Positions 13,510-21,352 of a stretch of DNA of 40,624 bases are shown piece by piece. Origin of the DNA: a virus; IMG/VR virus record IMGVR_UViG_3300042111_000258, positions 1 to 40,624 of that record, one strand, 5' to 3'. The number at the start of each line of letters is the position of its first letter. The stretch's first letter is position 1. The notes beneath the pieces were generated by a model. It saw only the letters and a program-made list of their open reading frames with translations, was not told where the DNA came from and did no database searches. The position numbers were made by a program, and so were the translations under genes.

Positions 13510-13749
13510 CTACACGCTTTCCGGGGTCGCTTCGGACTCCATCCTCTCCCGATGCCTCGCGCCAAGCACTCCGACGATTTGATTGGCCTGCGCCTGCGTC
13601 ATCACATCGATCTCATTCTCAGGCGGCATGTGCGGCTTCACGTACCTCTTGAAGGCGTAGTCGAGTCCGACGCCCATAGTTGCCGCAACCCGCGCTGCCT
13701 TGTAGTAGTAGTCCAGCAAGGACAATGGTTCATTGCTTTCACTGCTCAT
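13510..13749 (-). CDS. Small protein, unknown function
   Basis: 79 residues, MSSESNEPLSLLDYYYKAAR at the start; helical, with a conserved-looking hydrophobic face (ARVAATMGVGLDYAFKRYV). Only two bases separate its stop from the gene after it. Not recognised. Confidence 0.6.
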   Translation of the reverse strand: MSSESNEPLSLLDYYYKAARVAATMGVGLDYAFKRYVKPHMPPENEIDVMTQAQANQIVGVLGARHRERMESEATPESV

Positions 13750-13774
13750 GTCATTCGCACTCCGATGGCTCGCG

Positions 13775-14026
13775 TTAGTTCGTTCCGCCGATTAGCGACT
13801 CGTACTCATCGTCCGTGATGGCAATGTGCGGCGCTCGTCCACCTTGAGGGACTGGTATCCCATTCGACTGAAAGAACTCAGCAATATCTCGCAGGCTCAT
13901 GTTTTTGAGGTTCGCGGTGGGGTCGATCCTCAGAATGATTCGCGCCGCTTCCATCCAGTCTGGGTGCTTTCCGAGAGTCGCCCAGTCCCTCTTTCGCATC
14001 ACAACTATCTTGTCTTCGCTCACCAA
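13775..14026 (-). CDS. Small protein, possible HTH
   Basis: 83 residues, MVSEDKIVVMRKRDW at the start. The segment NMSLRDIAEFFQSNGIPVPQGG resembles a short HTH, and the acidic tail TDDEYESLIGG is distinct. The start overlaps the next upstream stop by seven bases. Weak functional evidence. Confidence 0.55.
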   Translation of the reverse strand: MVSEDKIVVMRKRDWATLGKHPDWMEAARIILRIDPTANLKNMSLRDIAEFFQSNGIPVPQGGRAPHIAITDDEYESLIGGTN

Positions 14027-14292
14027 ATCACCCTCACCTTCCTCCGCGACTCCCGAACCCTGTCACTCCACGATGCCTGTAGACGCAGGCACTCGCGTGT
14101 GATCTGCTCCTCCGTCGGGTCGCCCCACTGCCGCTCGCCGTCGCCGTAGACCGGGCGTTCGCGGACGACGCCGCAGTTCATGCACGACCTGCACCACGCG
14201 GCGAGGCCGTCTGGGCTGGACGGGTGCTTGTAGAACTTGCGGGCCTCGAGGTGCTTCTTGCATTCGGGGCAGCGTTTGTAGGCGGGGGTCAT
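14020..14292 (-). CDS. Zinc-finger protein with the shared I..C.R.Q..W tail
   Basis: 90 residues from MTPAYKRCPECKK. The first 35 residues form a CPEC...CRSC zinc-finger-like unit with a GLAAWC motif, common in phage HNH-related or binding proteins. The C-terminus EEQITRECLRLQASWSDRVRESR is the closest relative in this window of the tail on the HTH protein at 7849. Here the tail is joined to a zinc finger instead of an HTH, so it looks like a portable module. Confidence 0.65.
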   Translation of the reverse strand: MTPAYKRCPECKKHLEARKFYKHPSSPDGLAAWCRSCMNCGVVRERPVYGDGERQWGDPTEEQITRECLRLQASWSDRVRESRRKVRVIW

Positions 14293-15029
14293 CACTCCAC
14301 CATCCCCCTCACCTGCTCGATCCACTCCGAAAACAGCGACACGTCGGTGTGCGCGCTCTCCTCGCCCTCGCGGCTGCGGAGCGGGCCGGTGCCGTCGCGC
14401 ATCGTGAACGAGTGGATGCCGGCGATGCGTGCGTCCGAGCCGGAGCCTGTGAAGAGCGGGCCGCCGGAGTCGCCCGGCGCGATCCCGAACTCACGGGAAC
14501 TCGACCGCCTGTTGATTCCGCAGATGAGGAGCGTCCGCTCCCGCCTCTTGATCGTGTTCGTGCCTGCCCGCAGGAGGCCGTCTGATCGCGAGTATCCGCC
14601 CGAGATCGGCCCGGTCGCGCCGTATCCTGCCAGCGAGCACACAGTGCCTTCGTTGTCCGGTTCTGTCGCGTAGCACGGGTAGTGGTCGAGGCCGAAGTCG
14701 CCTTTGCACCGCAGGATCGCGAGGTCATGCCAGCCGATATTCGCCTCGTCGAACTTCGGGTGGACGAACACGGTCGTGACCGGATTGCCGCCGACCGCCA
14801 CCGTCATGGCCTCGTTGACGACGTGCGCCGCGGTCATTGCCAGATGCGGAGCGAACACGACGCAGGTGCCGATCGCCAACCTGCCCGACGGCTCGACTAC
14901 CTCGCACTTCCGCACGTAGGGGGCGAAGGAGGCGCCGTACTTCACGTACACGGAGTCAGGCACGGAGTCGTCGATCGTGCCGGCGGCAGCGGCCGATGCG
15001 AGAGCGGCGAATGCGAGCGTCGACCTCAC
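14292..15029 (-). CDS. Secreted trypsin-like (S1) serine protease
   Basis: 245 residues. A signal peptide is clear (MRSTLAFAALASAAAAG, cleavage near residue 17). The catalytic triad is complete: His69 in MTAAHVV, Asp102 in WHDLAIL, Ser188 in APGDSGGPLF. Several Cys could form disulphides. Its size is right for a single S1 domain. A signal peptide points to action in the periplasm, on the cell surface or outside, not in the cytoplasm. Possible jobs are processing of envelope proteins, superinfection exclusion or lysis. Coupled to its neighbours on both sides. Confidence 0.85.
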   Translation of the reverse strand: MRSTLAFAALASAAAAGTIDDSVPDSVYVKYGASFAPYVRKCEVVEPSGRLAIGTCVVFAPHLAMTAAHVVNEAMTVAVGGNPVTTVFVHPKFDEANIGWHDLAILRCKGDFGLDHYPCYATEPDNEGTVCSLAGYGATGPISGGYSRSDGLLRAGTNTIKRRERTLLICGINRRSSSREFGIAPGDSGGPLFTGSGSDARIAGIHSFTMRDGTGPLRSREGEESAHTDVSLFSEWIEQVRGMVE

Positions 15030-15673
15030 GCTTCCCTCCGCTCAAACTGGTAGTACATCAGTTCGTCCTCGCCGGCGGTCCACTTCCACCCGGCGGCCTC
15101 GCAGGAAAACTCACGCGAGAAGACCTCCCACCGTTCGTGGCCGGCGAGCGGCCTGCCGATGAACGCCCCGCCGTCGTGCCAGACGACGCGGTTGTTCGGC
15201 TGGCAGGCCAGCCTGCCGCAGTCGAGAGCGATGACGTGTCCGCACTTGTGGCCGGCGGCCATCTCCGCGTAGCCGGTCTGGTGATCCGGGCCGTGGCACC
15301 AGTCGATCGTGAAGAGATACCGACCGCTCTCGGTCGACTTGTCCTTCATCACGACCGTGCATTTCGCGTTCTTCAGGTAGTCGTGCCTGACGACGCTGAA
15401 GTAGGGCGAGAAGCAGTCCCACAGTTGCAGCCAGTCCAGCGGGTAATCACGCCGGGTCGCTTCCGGCACGTCCATCCGCAGGTAGTGGATCGGCACCCTC
15501 GCGTGCTGGCTGCCCATCTCGCTCATCACCGAGAACATCAGGCACCGCCTCGGAATGCTGGTCACGCCGAAGACTTCGACCAACAGGCCGTCTTCGCCGG
15601 TTGGCAACGAATCGTGCAGGAAGCCCGAGTCGAGCCACGCCCAGAACGGTGGGATGTCCGCGTTCAGATACAT
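15026..15673 (-). CDS. Protein of unknown function, 215 residues
   Basis: Start MYLNADIPPFWAWL at 15673, inside the tail of the upstream gene. The protein has a DxxH-rich segment (IDWCHGPDHQTGY) and three Cys-His pairs (CHG, KCGH, CGRLAC) that could hold zinc. No known domain is recognised. Its ATGA-type overlap with the S1 protease start suggests joint expression. Confidence 0.6.
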   Translation of the reverse strand: MYLNADIPPFWAWLDSGFLHDSLPTGEDGLLVEVFGVTSIPRRCLMFSVMSEMGSQHARVPIHYLRMDVPEATRRDYPLDWLQLWDCFSPYFSVVRHDYLKNAKCTVVMKDKSTESGRYLFTIDWCHGPDHQTGYAEMAAGHKCGHVIALDCGRLACQPNNRVVWHDGGAFIGRPLAGHERWEVFSREFSCEAAGWKWTAGEDELMYYQFERREA

Positions 15674-15891
15674 CGCTGCTTCTTCTCGAGCCAATCGGCC
15701 GCCTTCACGAGCCACGCGGCAGTCTGCCGAAGCAGGTCGACGCGCTCGCTGTAGTCGAGGTCGCCTTCACGCGGCGGGATCGTATCGATCCGCAGGTCGA
15801 CATACGGCCTCGTGCATTCGTCCTCGATGCACTGGAGGCAGAACTGATCCTCGTCGACCACGAGTGCTGCGGGTACCACTTCATTCGGCAT
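15664..15891 (-). CDS. Small protein, unknown function
   Basis: 75 residues, MPNEVVPAALVVDED at the start, with CLQCIEDEC (possible metal-binding Cys triad) and a C-terminal helix (LLRQTAAWLVKAADWLEKK). Not recognised. Confidence 0.6.
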   Translation of the reverse strand: MPNEVVPAALVVDEDQFCLQCIEDECTRPYVDLRIDTIPPREGDLDYSERVDLLRQTAAWLVKAADWLEKKQRCI

Positions 15892-15895
15892 GACG

Positions 15896-15979
15896 TCACT
15901 CCATGTATCGCATGAGGCTCAGATACGTCGCGGCTCCTGCCGCAACGAGGATCACGAAGACGTTCGCCCATGTGTCCAT
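15896..15979 (-). CDS. 27-residue membrane peptide
   Basis: The ATG at 15979 overlaps the csrA stop (TGATG). The whole product is essentially one membrane helix (ANVFVILVAAGAATYLSL) with charged ends. Short, but the coupling to csrA and its clean membrane-helix composition support it as a real gene. Confidence 0.5.
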   Translation of the reverse strand: MDTWANVFVILVAAGAATYLSLMRYME

Positions 15980-16155
15980 CACGGCTTCTCCGCGACGGCT
16001 GGCTTCGGTGCGACCAACTCCTCGCGGAGGACAGTCGTGTCCCGCGGGGCGACGACGCCGATGCGGACGCGGCCTTGCTCTACGCCGCGCACCTCGATGA
16101 CGACGTCCTTGCCGATCAATATCCGCTCGCCAATTCGTCTGGTCAGGCACAGCAC
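15979..16155 (-). CDS. csrA: CsrA/RsmA-type RNA-binding regulator
   Basis: 58 residues from a GTG with AAGGAG upstream; a longer frame to 16290 has no such site. The CsrA signature is complete: MLCLTRRIGERILIG at the start (Leu4, Arg6), then VRIGVVAPRDTTVLREEL, with Arg44 in the same place as the RNA-contact Arg of Escherichia coli CsrA. CsrA dimers bind GGA motifs in hairpin loops near ribosome binding sites and alter translation. A phage copy could change host metabolism or control phage leaders with exposed GGA. Confidence 0.9.
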   Translation of the reverse strand: MLCLTRRIGERILIGKDVVIEVRGVEQGRVRIGVVAPRDTTVLREELVAPKPAVAEKP

Positions 16156-16190
16156 TTGAGGCTCCTTCCTCGTTTGTGTCGGTCGGAAGC

Positions 16191-16658
16191 CTAGCAGGCT
16201 GCCGGATTCTCTGCAAGCCATGTTTGGCACGCTTCTCTCGCCGCAGAGTCCTTGTGGTTTTTGGCTGCGTATTCGCAGTATTCCCGCCATCTGGGTTGAC
16301 CTGCGGCCTCCGCGATCCCCATCCCCTGAAAACGTCCGCTTGAGAACGCGAACGCTTTGTGCTCGCCTGCCGTCTCCTGCTCAGGCTCCGGCTCTTCGCG
16401 GGCGTCGATCCACTGCCCGGTCCCGCAGTAGCAGCACTCGATACGCCACTGGTCTCGGCACTTGTCGGTCACGTCGTGGCACGCCCCTTGACAGTTCTGG
16501 TCAAGGCACAAGACGTCGCCGTCGAGCCGGCCCAGAAACGAGATCGCCCGCCGAACCGTCGGCATGAACGTCGCCTTGGCCTCTTCCGGCGAGACCGCCT
16601 TCTTGGTCTTCTTCTTCCGCGGCTCGTCGGTGGGCGAGATGTCGAAAAGCAGGCTCAT
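16191..16658 (-). CDS. Cys-rich protein, unknown function
   Basis: 155 residues from MSLLFDISPTDEPRKKK, overlapping the helicase stop (ATGA, 16655-16658). A first block CLDQNCQGACHDVTDKC and a CCYCGTG block look like zinc-binding clusters, and the lysine-rich start suits nucleic acid binding. A C-terminal half ends in a Cys. It is directly downstream of the UvrD-like helicase and may be a replication accessory. No family recognised. Confidence 0.6.
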   Translation of the reverse strand: MSLLFDISPTDEPRKKKTKKAVSPEEAKATFMPTVRRAISFLGRLDGDVLCLDQNCQGACHDVTDKCRDQWRIECCYCGTGQWIDAREEPEPEQETAGEHKAFAFSSGRFQGMGIAEAAGQPRWREYCEYAAKNHKDSAAREACQTWLAENPAAC

Positions 16659-18292
16659 AGTGGCAACCTCATCTTGTAGTCGGCCGCTTGCTCCGTCCCC
16701 ACGATCAGCCGCCGGCGTGCCCGCGTGACGCCGACGTACTCGATCCTTCGCTCCTCGTCGTGCTGGCCCGCGTCGATCCCTTGGGCTTCGGCGATCCGCC
16801 GGCTGATCGTCGTCGAGAGCACGACCGTGTCGGCCTCCATGCCCTTGGCCGCGTGAATCGTGCCGATCCGTATCGCCGGCTTGCTGGCGAGTTCCGCACC
16901 GTACTTCTTCGCCGCGGTCCTCCACCGCTCCGCCCCCGCGAAAAGCCCGCCCCACTCGCCCTTCCGCAGCCTGTCGGCGAATTCCGGCTTCATGCCGGCG
17001 TCCTCGAGGTCGCCCGGGAGCACGACCTCCCAACGTCTGAGCGTTTCCTCCCGCTCCCACGTCTTTTTTGTGCCGCGGGCCATGTTTTTGCCGTCGTTGC
17101 TCGGCATGAGTTCGACAGCCGCCGCGAAGTCCTCCGGCGAGCAGTGCTCGCCGTGCTCGATCGACCACAAAGCGCCGACGGCCCGGTAGAACTTCGTCTG
17201 CTCCTTGGCCTTGAGTTTCGCGAACGGCAGCCCAGCCTTTGCCAAGGCTTCAGCCCAGATGTCGAGCGTGTAGTTGCAGCGGGCCACGACCAGCGTCTGG
17301 TCGGTCGGCGTCAGCGACCGGACGATGCTCTCCGCGTACCCACCGCGGACGACCTCGCCCTCGTGGTCGGCTGGAGCGATCCCGCGATCCCAGTAGCCGT
17401 TCCGCATCTTCTTCAGGCACGCCTCGCCCAGTGCCAGCACCGGGGCCGGGCATCTCCACGTCTTCTGCATGACCCGCTCTTTGTCGGCCTTCCAACCCAT
17501 GAAAAACCGCGAGTCGCTCCCTCCGAAGCCGAAGATGGACTGCATTGGGTCTCCGCCGAGGTACACCCACTGCACCAGCGGTCCCGAGGCGAGCCGGCGG
17601 CAGCATCGATCGACCAGCGCGGATGCGTCCTGCTGCTCGTCCATGACCCACGCCTTGACGCTCGGAGGCAGTTCGCCCTCCGGGTCCGTCTCCTCCCAGC
17701 CATCCGGCGAGAACCTAATCCCACCGAACCTCGCGAGGAGGTCGGTGAAGTCGAAGCGGTTCTCCAGCCGCTTCGCCATCTCGTACTTCTCGATGTACTG
17801 CTTGCAGGTCGAGAACGACGGCACCTCCTCGCCCATTCGTGCCGACCGCAGGATTGTGTCCTTCAGTGGTTCAAGACGCGACCGGGCCTGCTCCCACACG
17901 TTCAGCGCGGCGGCGGCCGACCGCTCTCCCGTGAACCGCGTGTAGCCGGAGTCGTCGTCGATGATCGACCGCACGTTGACCCCTAAAGCCCCTGCGATCC
18001 ACTCAGACGACTTGTTCCCGTCGTCCAGCATCTCCCCCTTCTTCACGCCCAATTGCCTGTAGGCGATGCTGTGGACGGTCCTGAACCACCCGTCCTGCGA
18101 CAGCGTCTCCGACGGCACACCCCACGCGGCACTGGCCCTGCCGACCGCCTCGGCCCGGGCGGCCCTCGTGAAACTGGTGAACCCGATGGCGAAAGGGCTA
18201 CCACCCAAGGCGTTTTTGGCTCCCTCCATGACCCTCAAAAGTTCCGTCGTCTTTCCCGTGCCTGCCCCACCTACCAATCTTGCCACTTGCAT
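16655..18292 (-). CDS. UvrD/Rep-like superfamily 1 DNA helicase
   Basis: 545 residues from MQVARLVGGAGTGKTTELLR; the ATG at 18292 has GGAG eight bases upstream and puts Walker A (GGAGTGKT, residues 8-15) at the very start. Motif II is VMDEQQDAS, motif III GDPMQSIFGFGG, motif V IHAAKGMEADTVVL, and motif VI YVGVTRARRRL. This is an ATP-driven 3'-5' DNA helicase type. It lies next to the prim-pol gene, so it may be the replicative or repair helicase of the phage. The size is a little short of UvrD, lacking much of the usual accessory domain. Confidence 0.9.
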   Translation of the reverse strand: MQVARLVGGAGTGKTTELLRVMEGAKNALGGSPFAIGFTSFTRAARAEAVGRASAAWGVPSETLSQDGWFRTVHSIAYRQLGVKKGEMLDDGNKSSEWIAGALGVNVRSIIDDDSGYTRFTGERSAAAALNVWEQARSRLEPLKDTILRSARMGEEVPSFSTCKQYIEKYEMAKRLENRFDFTDLLARFGGIRFSPDGWEETDPEGELPPSVKAWVMDEQQDASALVDRCCRRLASGPLVQWVYLGGDPMQSIFGFGGSDSRFFMGWKADKERVMQKTWRCPAPVLALGEACLKKMRNGYWDRGIAPADHEGEVVRGGYAESIVRSLTPTDQTLVVARCNYTLDIWAEALAKAGLPFAKLKAKEQTKFYRAVGALWSIEHGEHCSPEDFAAAVELMPSNDGKNMARGTKKTWEREETLRRWEVVLPGDLEDAGMKPEFADRLRKGEWGGLFAGAERWRTAAKKYGAELASKPAIRIGTIHAAKGMEADTVVLSTTISRRIAEAQGIDAGQHDEERRIEYVGVTRARRRLIVGTEQAADYKMRLPL

Positions 18293-18317
18293 GACCACTT
18301 CTCCAAGGGGTGCCAGA

Positions 18318-18383
18318 AAACGTGGATCACGCAAGTCCTTGCCGCCACACGACTTGCGAAGCAAAAACCACGTTTCCACGTTT
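18318..18383 (-). repeat. Nested inverted repeat with tandem CCACGTTT units
   Basis: AAACGTGG (18318-18325) pairs with CCACGTTT (18368-18375). Inside it CGCAAGT (18330-18336) pairs with ACTTGCG (18352-18358). A second CCACGTTT follows at once (18376-18383). On the leftward strand this reads as repeated CGTGGAAACG, close to the CGTGGAAAC core of the left-arm leaders. It fills most of the 94-bp gap between the primase and helicase genes. Confidence 0.65.
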
Positions 18384-18386
18384 CCA

Positions 18387-20108
18387 TCAGTTTTTTTCGA
18401 TTCTCAAAGGGACTTCCTCGTGAATAGAAAAGGCCGTCTCGCTCTCGGCCCCGAATTCACCTGCCGCCAGACGCTCTAGGACGCGGATGTGCTGGCTTGT
18501 GAACCGGACGAACCGGCGGCTGCTGTCGCCCTCCCCGGCCGATCTGGAGGCCGGCAGGCTCTTCTGGCCGACGCCCGCCAGAAGCATCTTCTTGATGGTC
18601 AGGATGTCGCCGTCCTCGAGTTTCCTCCGGCCGCGGTCAACCATCTCCCACGCCTTCATCCATCCGAACCACAACTCCCAGACCCCGTCGCGGCCACGGA
18701 CCCACGCCGGCATCCCCGTGACGTCCGGGCTGCCGCTCTCCTCGGCGTCGTCGTCCGGCTTGGGGGTCATCATCAGGACGTCGAGCAGCCAACCCGCGAC
18801 CGTCGCGAATCGGCAGTTCTCCGCTGTAGCCGGCTCTTGAGTGGACTCGTCCATCAGTTTCGCCTTGAGGCCGCGGACGGCCGGCTTCCCCTTCTTCTTC
18901 CCCTGCCCGTTCCAGATCGTGAACCACTCCTCCGGCACCTCGTCCACGATGACGGTGTGCGTCGATTCGAGGATCGCTTGGGCGACCTTCGCCGCCGACC
19001 GGAACACTTCCACGCTGAGTGGCACGGAGACCTTCACAGTCTTCTGCTCGCCGCCGACCTCCCTGAACACAGGCACCGTGAGCGAGTACCTGACCGGGTC
19101 GCCGTGGATCACCTTCAGGTGCCACTGGCCGGGCCACCACTGCTCGCCGTCGTACCGCAGGCCGGTGAAGGTGAACGGCAGGTCTTTTTTGGCGTCCTCC
19201 GTCGGCTCCTCGGCCCCCTTCTCGAGCCGCTCCGCCACGGCCTTCGCCTTCTCGGCCTCGTCCGCGACGCCCTGAGCACGCTTCCGCGTCGCCCACTGCA
19301 ACTCGTGGCGGAAGATGTTCTCGATCTCTTCCTCGCCCTTCGGCGGATTGCACTTGGTCGTGTTGATCGCCTTGATCAACTCCAGAACATCCTGCTGCTC
19401 GACAGGGTCGTGGACGTTGACCATGTTGATGCACTGACGCGCCGCGAACCGGACCAGAGAGTGGTGGCGGTCGCCCTCCCCTGCCGGCTTGTAAAGGATC
19501 ATGTTCGCCGACGGTTGCCGCTCGCCGCCTTCCTCGCCGGCGTCGTTCACGATCGCGACGAGCAGTTCCTTCGGCAGTTCAGCGACTTCGCAGTCCTCTG
19601 GACTCATCCCGTTGACCCACGAGTAGGACGCCCCGCTGGCGTGGGCGCTCGGCGGCATGATCGACTGCGCTCCGCGGGCGCCTCCGCCGATGCGAATCTC
19701 GAGGCCGGAGAGTTTGTGGACGGCCTTCTGCGGAAGGCGACGGTCCCACTTGAAAAGCCGGTGCGTCGATCGCTTCGACGTGAACGTGGGCGTGTACGCC
19801 TTGTCGATTCCGAACCGCTCGGCCGTCTTCCGGCCCTGCTCGGTGTCGAACTCGATGTCGATGATCCCGCTCTTCTCACCCAGTTGGACGCCGACGTTGT
19901 ACTTCCTCGACCCGTCGAACCAGTGACCCAACTCGTCCTCGTCGATCGTGGCCTTGTGCTGCCACGCGGTCAGCACAGGGTGCTTCCCGGGCGTCGCGCA
20001 CTCCGGGTTCAAGCATGTGCATTTGTCGCCGTTCAATCCGTGGCACGGCACGACGTACCATCCCCGCGCCGCGTACTGGGCTGCCCACTTGAACTTGGTG
20101 TCACTCAT
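18387..20108 (-). CDS. Bifunctional DNA primase/polymerase (prim-pol) replication protein
   Basis: 573 residues; the ATG at 20108 has AGGAG seven bases upstream. The N-terminal 200 residues match the AEP prim-pol domain: AAQYAARGWYVVPCHG, the CTCLNPECATPGKHPV zinc-like loop, YNVGVQLGEKSGIIDIEFD (the Asp-containing catalytic strand) and a SKRSTHRLFKW region. After it comes a region like the primase C-terminal helix (IENIFRHELQW) and a long unassigned part. There is no Walker helicase domain, unlike many phage prim-pol fusions, so separate helicases (16655, 22575) may supply that activity. Confidence 0.85.
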   Translation of the reverse strand: MSDTKFKWAAQYAARGWYVVPCHGLNGDKCTCLNPECATPGKHPVLTAWQHKATIDEDELGHWFDGSRKYNVGVQLGEKSGIIDIEFDTEQGRKTAERFGIDKAYTPTFTSKRSTHRLFKWDRRLPQKAVHKLSGLEIRIGGGARGAQSIMPPSAHASGASYSWVNGMSPEDCEVAELPKELLVAIVNDAGEEGGERQPSANMILYKPAGEGDRHHSLVRFAARQCINMVNVHDPVEQQDVLELIKAINTTKCNPPKGEEEIENIFRHELQWATRKRAQGVADEAEKAKAVAERLEKGAEEPTEDAKKDLPFTFTGLRYDGEQWWPGQWHLKVIHGDPVRYSLTVPVFREVGGEQKTVKVSVPLSVEVFRSAAKVAQAILESTHTVIVDEVPEEWFTIWNGQGKKKGKPAVRGLKAKLMDESTQEPATAENCRFATVAGWLLDVLMMTPKPDDDAEESGSPDVTGMPAWVRGRDGVWELWFGWMKAWEMVDRGRRKLEDGDILTIKKMLLAGVGQKSLPASRSAGEGDSSRRFVRFTSQHIRVLERLAAGEFGAESETAFSIHEEVPLRIEKN

Positions 20109-20112
20109 CAAA

Positions 20113-20814
20113 TCACTCCTTTGATTGATCGCTTCTCCAACTCTTCTGGTTTTCTTCCGGCGTCACCAACCGGAGGCGGCAGTGCGACTGGTGGTACAGA
20201 ACCCAAGCCTTCTCAAATTCCTCGTCGGCCAGCACCCAGCCGCCGAGGTCGTCCTGCTTGAGCGGAATGCTCTCTGCCGGGTGGGGCCAGCCGGCCAGAA
20301 AGTCGTCACGCAGTTTCGCGAACGTCAGCGGGCGGACGTGATCGACTTGGCAGGTGTCCCAAGTGATCGGCTTTCCGCTGATGTCGCTGGTCAGTGACGA
20401 GGACGACGCGAATCGCAGCCTCTTGTAGGCCCGAACGTCGCGGTCGACCGCCACACGCATCCCGTGCGTCAGCCAACTCGACCGCTTCCTGAATCCGGTG
20501 CAGCACTGAACCCAAGAAAACGAGATTTCCAGACCTCCGCGGTAGACGACGAACGTGTGATTGCACGCCGCTTTTCGCAGGACAGCCTTGGCGGATTCGT
20601 GCCGCACACGAACGCCGATGACCTCGTCCTCAAGGCCGGGGAGAATCTTCTCGTCAGGCATACTGTGACGCTGGCGGATCAGATTCAGCATGAAGTCTCC
20701 GCACTCGATGAGTTCGCCATCTGCCGTGGCCGATATGGCATTGCGGCAGTACGCAACCAGTTCTTTCAGGCTCGCGAACTCGACGCCGGCGACCATTGTC
20801 TTTTTTCGAGCCAC
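20113..20814 (-). CDS. DUF3223-like protein with a C-terminal HNH-like part
   Basis: 233 residues from a GTG with AGGAGGCTTTTCA upstream. The first 110 residues (VEFASLKELVAYCRNAI to FVVYRGGLEISFSWVQCC) resemble the DUF3223/DCL-type domain. The C-terminal part has CQVDHVRPLTFAKLRDDFL, then HCRLRLVTPEENQKS, a reduced HNH-like layout. Placed between prim-pol and other replication genes, so probably DNA-directed. Assignment from memory of the family, moderate. Confidence 0.55.
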   Translation of the reverse strand: MARKKTMVAGVEFASLKELVAYCRNAISATADGELIECGDFMLNLIRQRHSMPDEKILPGLEDEVIGVRVRHESAKAVLRKAACNHTFVVYRGGLEISFSWVQCCTGFRKRSSWLTHGMRVAVDRDVRAYKRLRFASSSSLTSDISGKPITWDTCQVDHVRPLTFAKLRDDFLAGWPHPAESIPLKQDDLGGWVLADEEFEKAWVLYHQSHCRLRLVTPEENQKSWRSDQSKE

Positions 20815-20847
20815 TGAAAAGCCTCCTTCTGGCGTGCCTTCAGTGAG

Positions 20848-21141
20848 TCAGTTCCAAGCCGCGAAGTTCGGCCTGTCGACGATGCTGCTCGGCGCATCGT
20901 GAACAATCGTCGTGGTGCACATGCCAGTCTTTTCGTCCCACACTCGCCGGAACTCCGCGATCTGATCGCTGTCGGGGTGTATGTCCCATGACACGACAGC
21001 GCCGAACGTCTCGTAGGCCAACGAGAATGCGTCCACTCTCAGGATCGTGGACGACCCTCGGTCGTTGCCGATGAAAGTCCCGACAGCGGCGAAAACATTG
21101 GCAACGCTTGACGGGCAATCCAACTTGATTCGCATGATCAT
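20848..21141 (-). CDS. Small protein, unknown function
   Basis: 97 residues, MIMRIKLDCPSSVAN at the start (third codon is an alternative ATG). It has AAGGAATCGAAAC before the start and a strong hairpin further upstream. Mixed sheet and helix; no recognised domain. Confidence 0.65.
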   Translation of the reverse strand: MIMRIKLDCPSSVANVFAAVGTFIGNDRGSSTILRVDAFSLAYETFGAVVSWDIHPDSDQIAEFRRVWDEKTGMCTTTIVHDAPSSIVDRPNFAAWN

Positions 21142-21180
21142 GTTTCGATTCCTTGTTGTTGAAGAAGTGTGAAACCCCCC

Positions 21181-21210
21181 CGCCGCCCCGACCTCTCGAT
21201 CGGGGCGGCG
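21181..21210 (-). terminator. Perfect 11-bp GC stem-loop
   Basis: CGCCGCCCCGA (21181-21191), eight-base loop, TCGGGGCGGCG (21200-21210). It lies between two leftward genes, 142 bases past the upstream stop and 40 before the downstream start. The run after the stem is mostly G on the transcribed strand, so it is not a classic U-tract terminator; it could act as an attenuator or as the leader hairpin of the gene at 20848. Confidence 0.5.
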
Positions 21211-21352
21211 GGTCAGGTTCGCCCGCCGGCGTGGTGGAATACGACACCAGAGGCTCGGTCAGACTTCCGGTCGGTTACGACGCCACCGCCGGCTGGGCGG
21301 CCGGCTCGTCGCGACGATGACGACGAGTGCGCCGCCGGCCCGGCGGGATGCA

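Noticed and set aside
16688-17986. Rightward 432-codon frame opposite the UvrD-like helicase
   Set aside because: Shadow of a gene with all helicase motifs.
18489-20261. Long rightward open frame (590 codons) opposite the prim-pol gene
   Set aside because: It is Arg/Leu/Pro-rich with no motif and mirrors a well-supported leftward gene. Long antisense frames are expected in GC-rich coding DNA.
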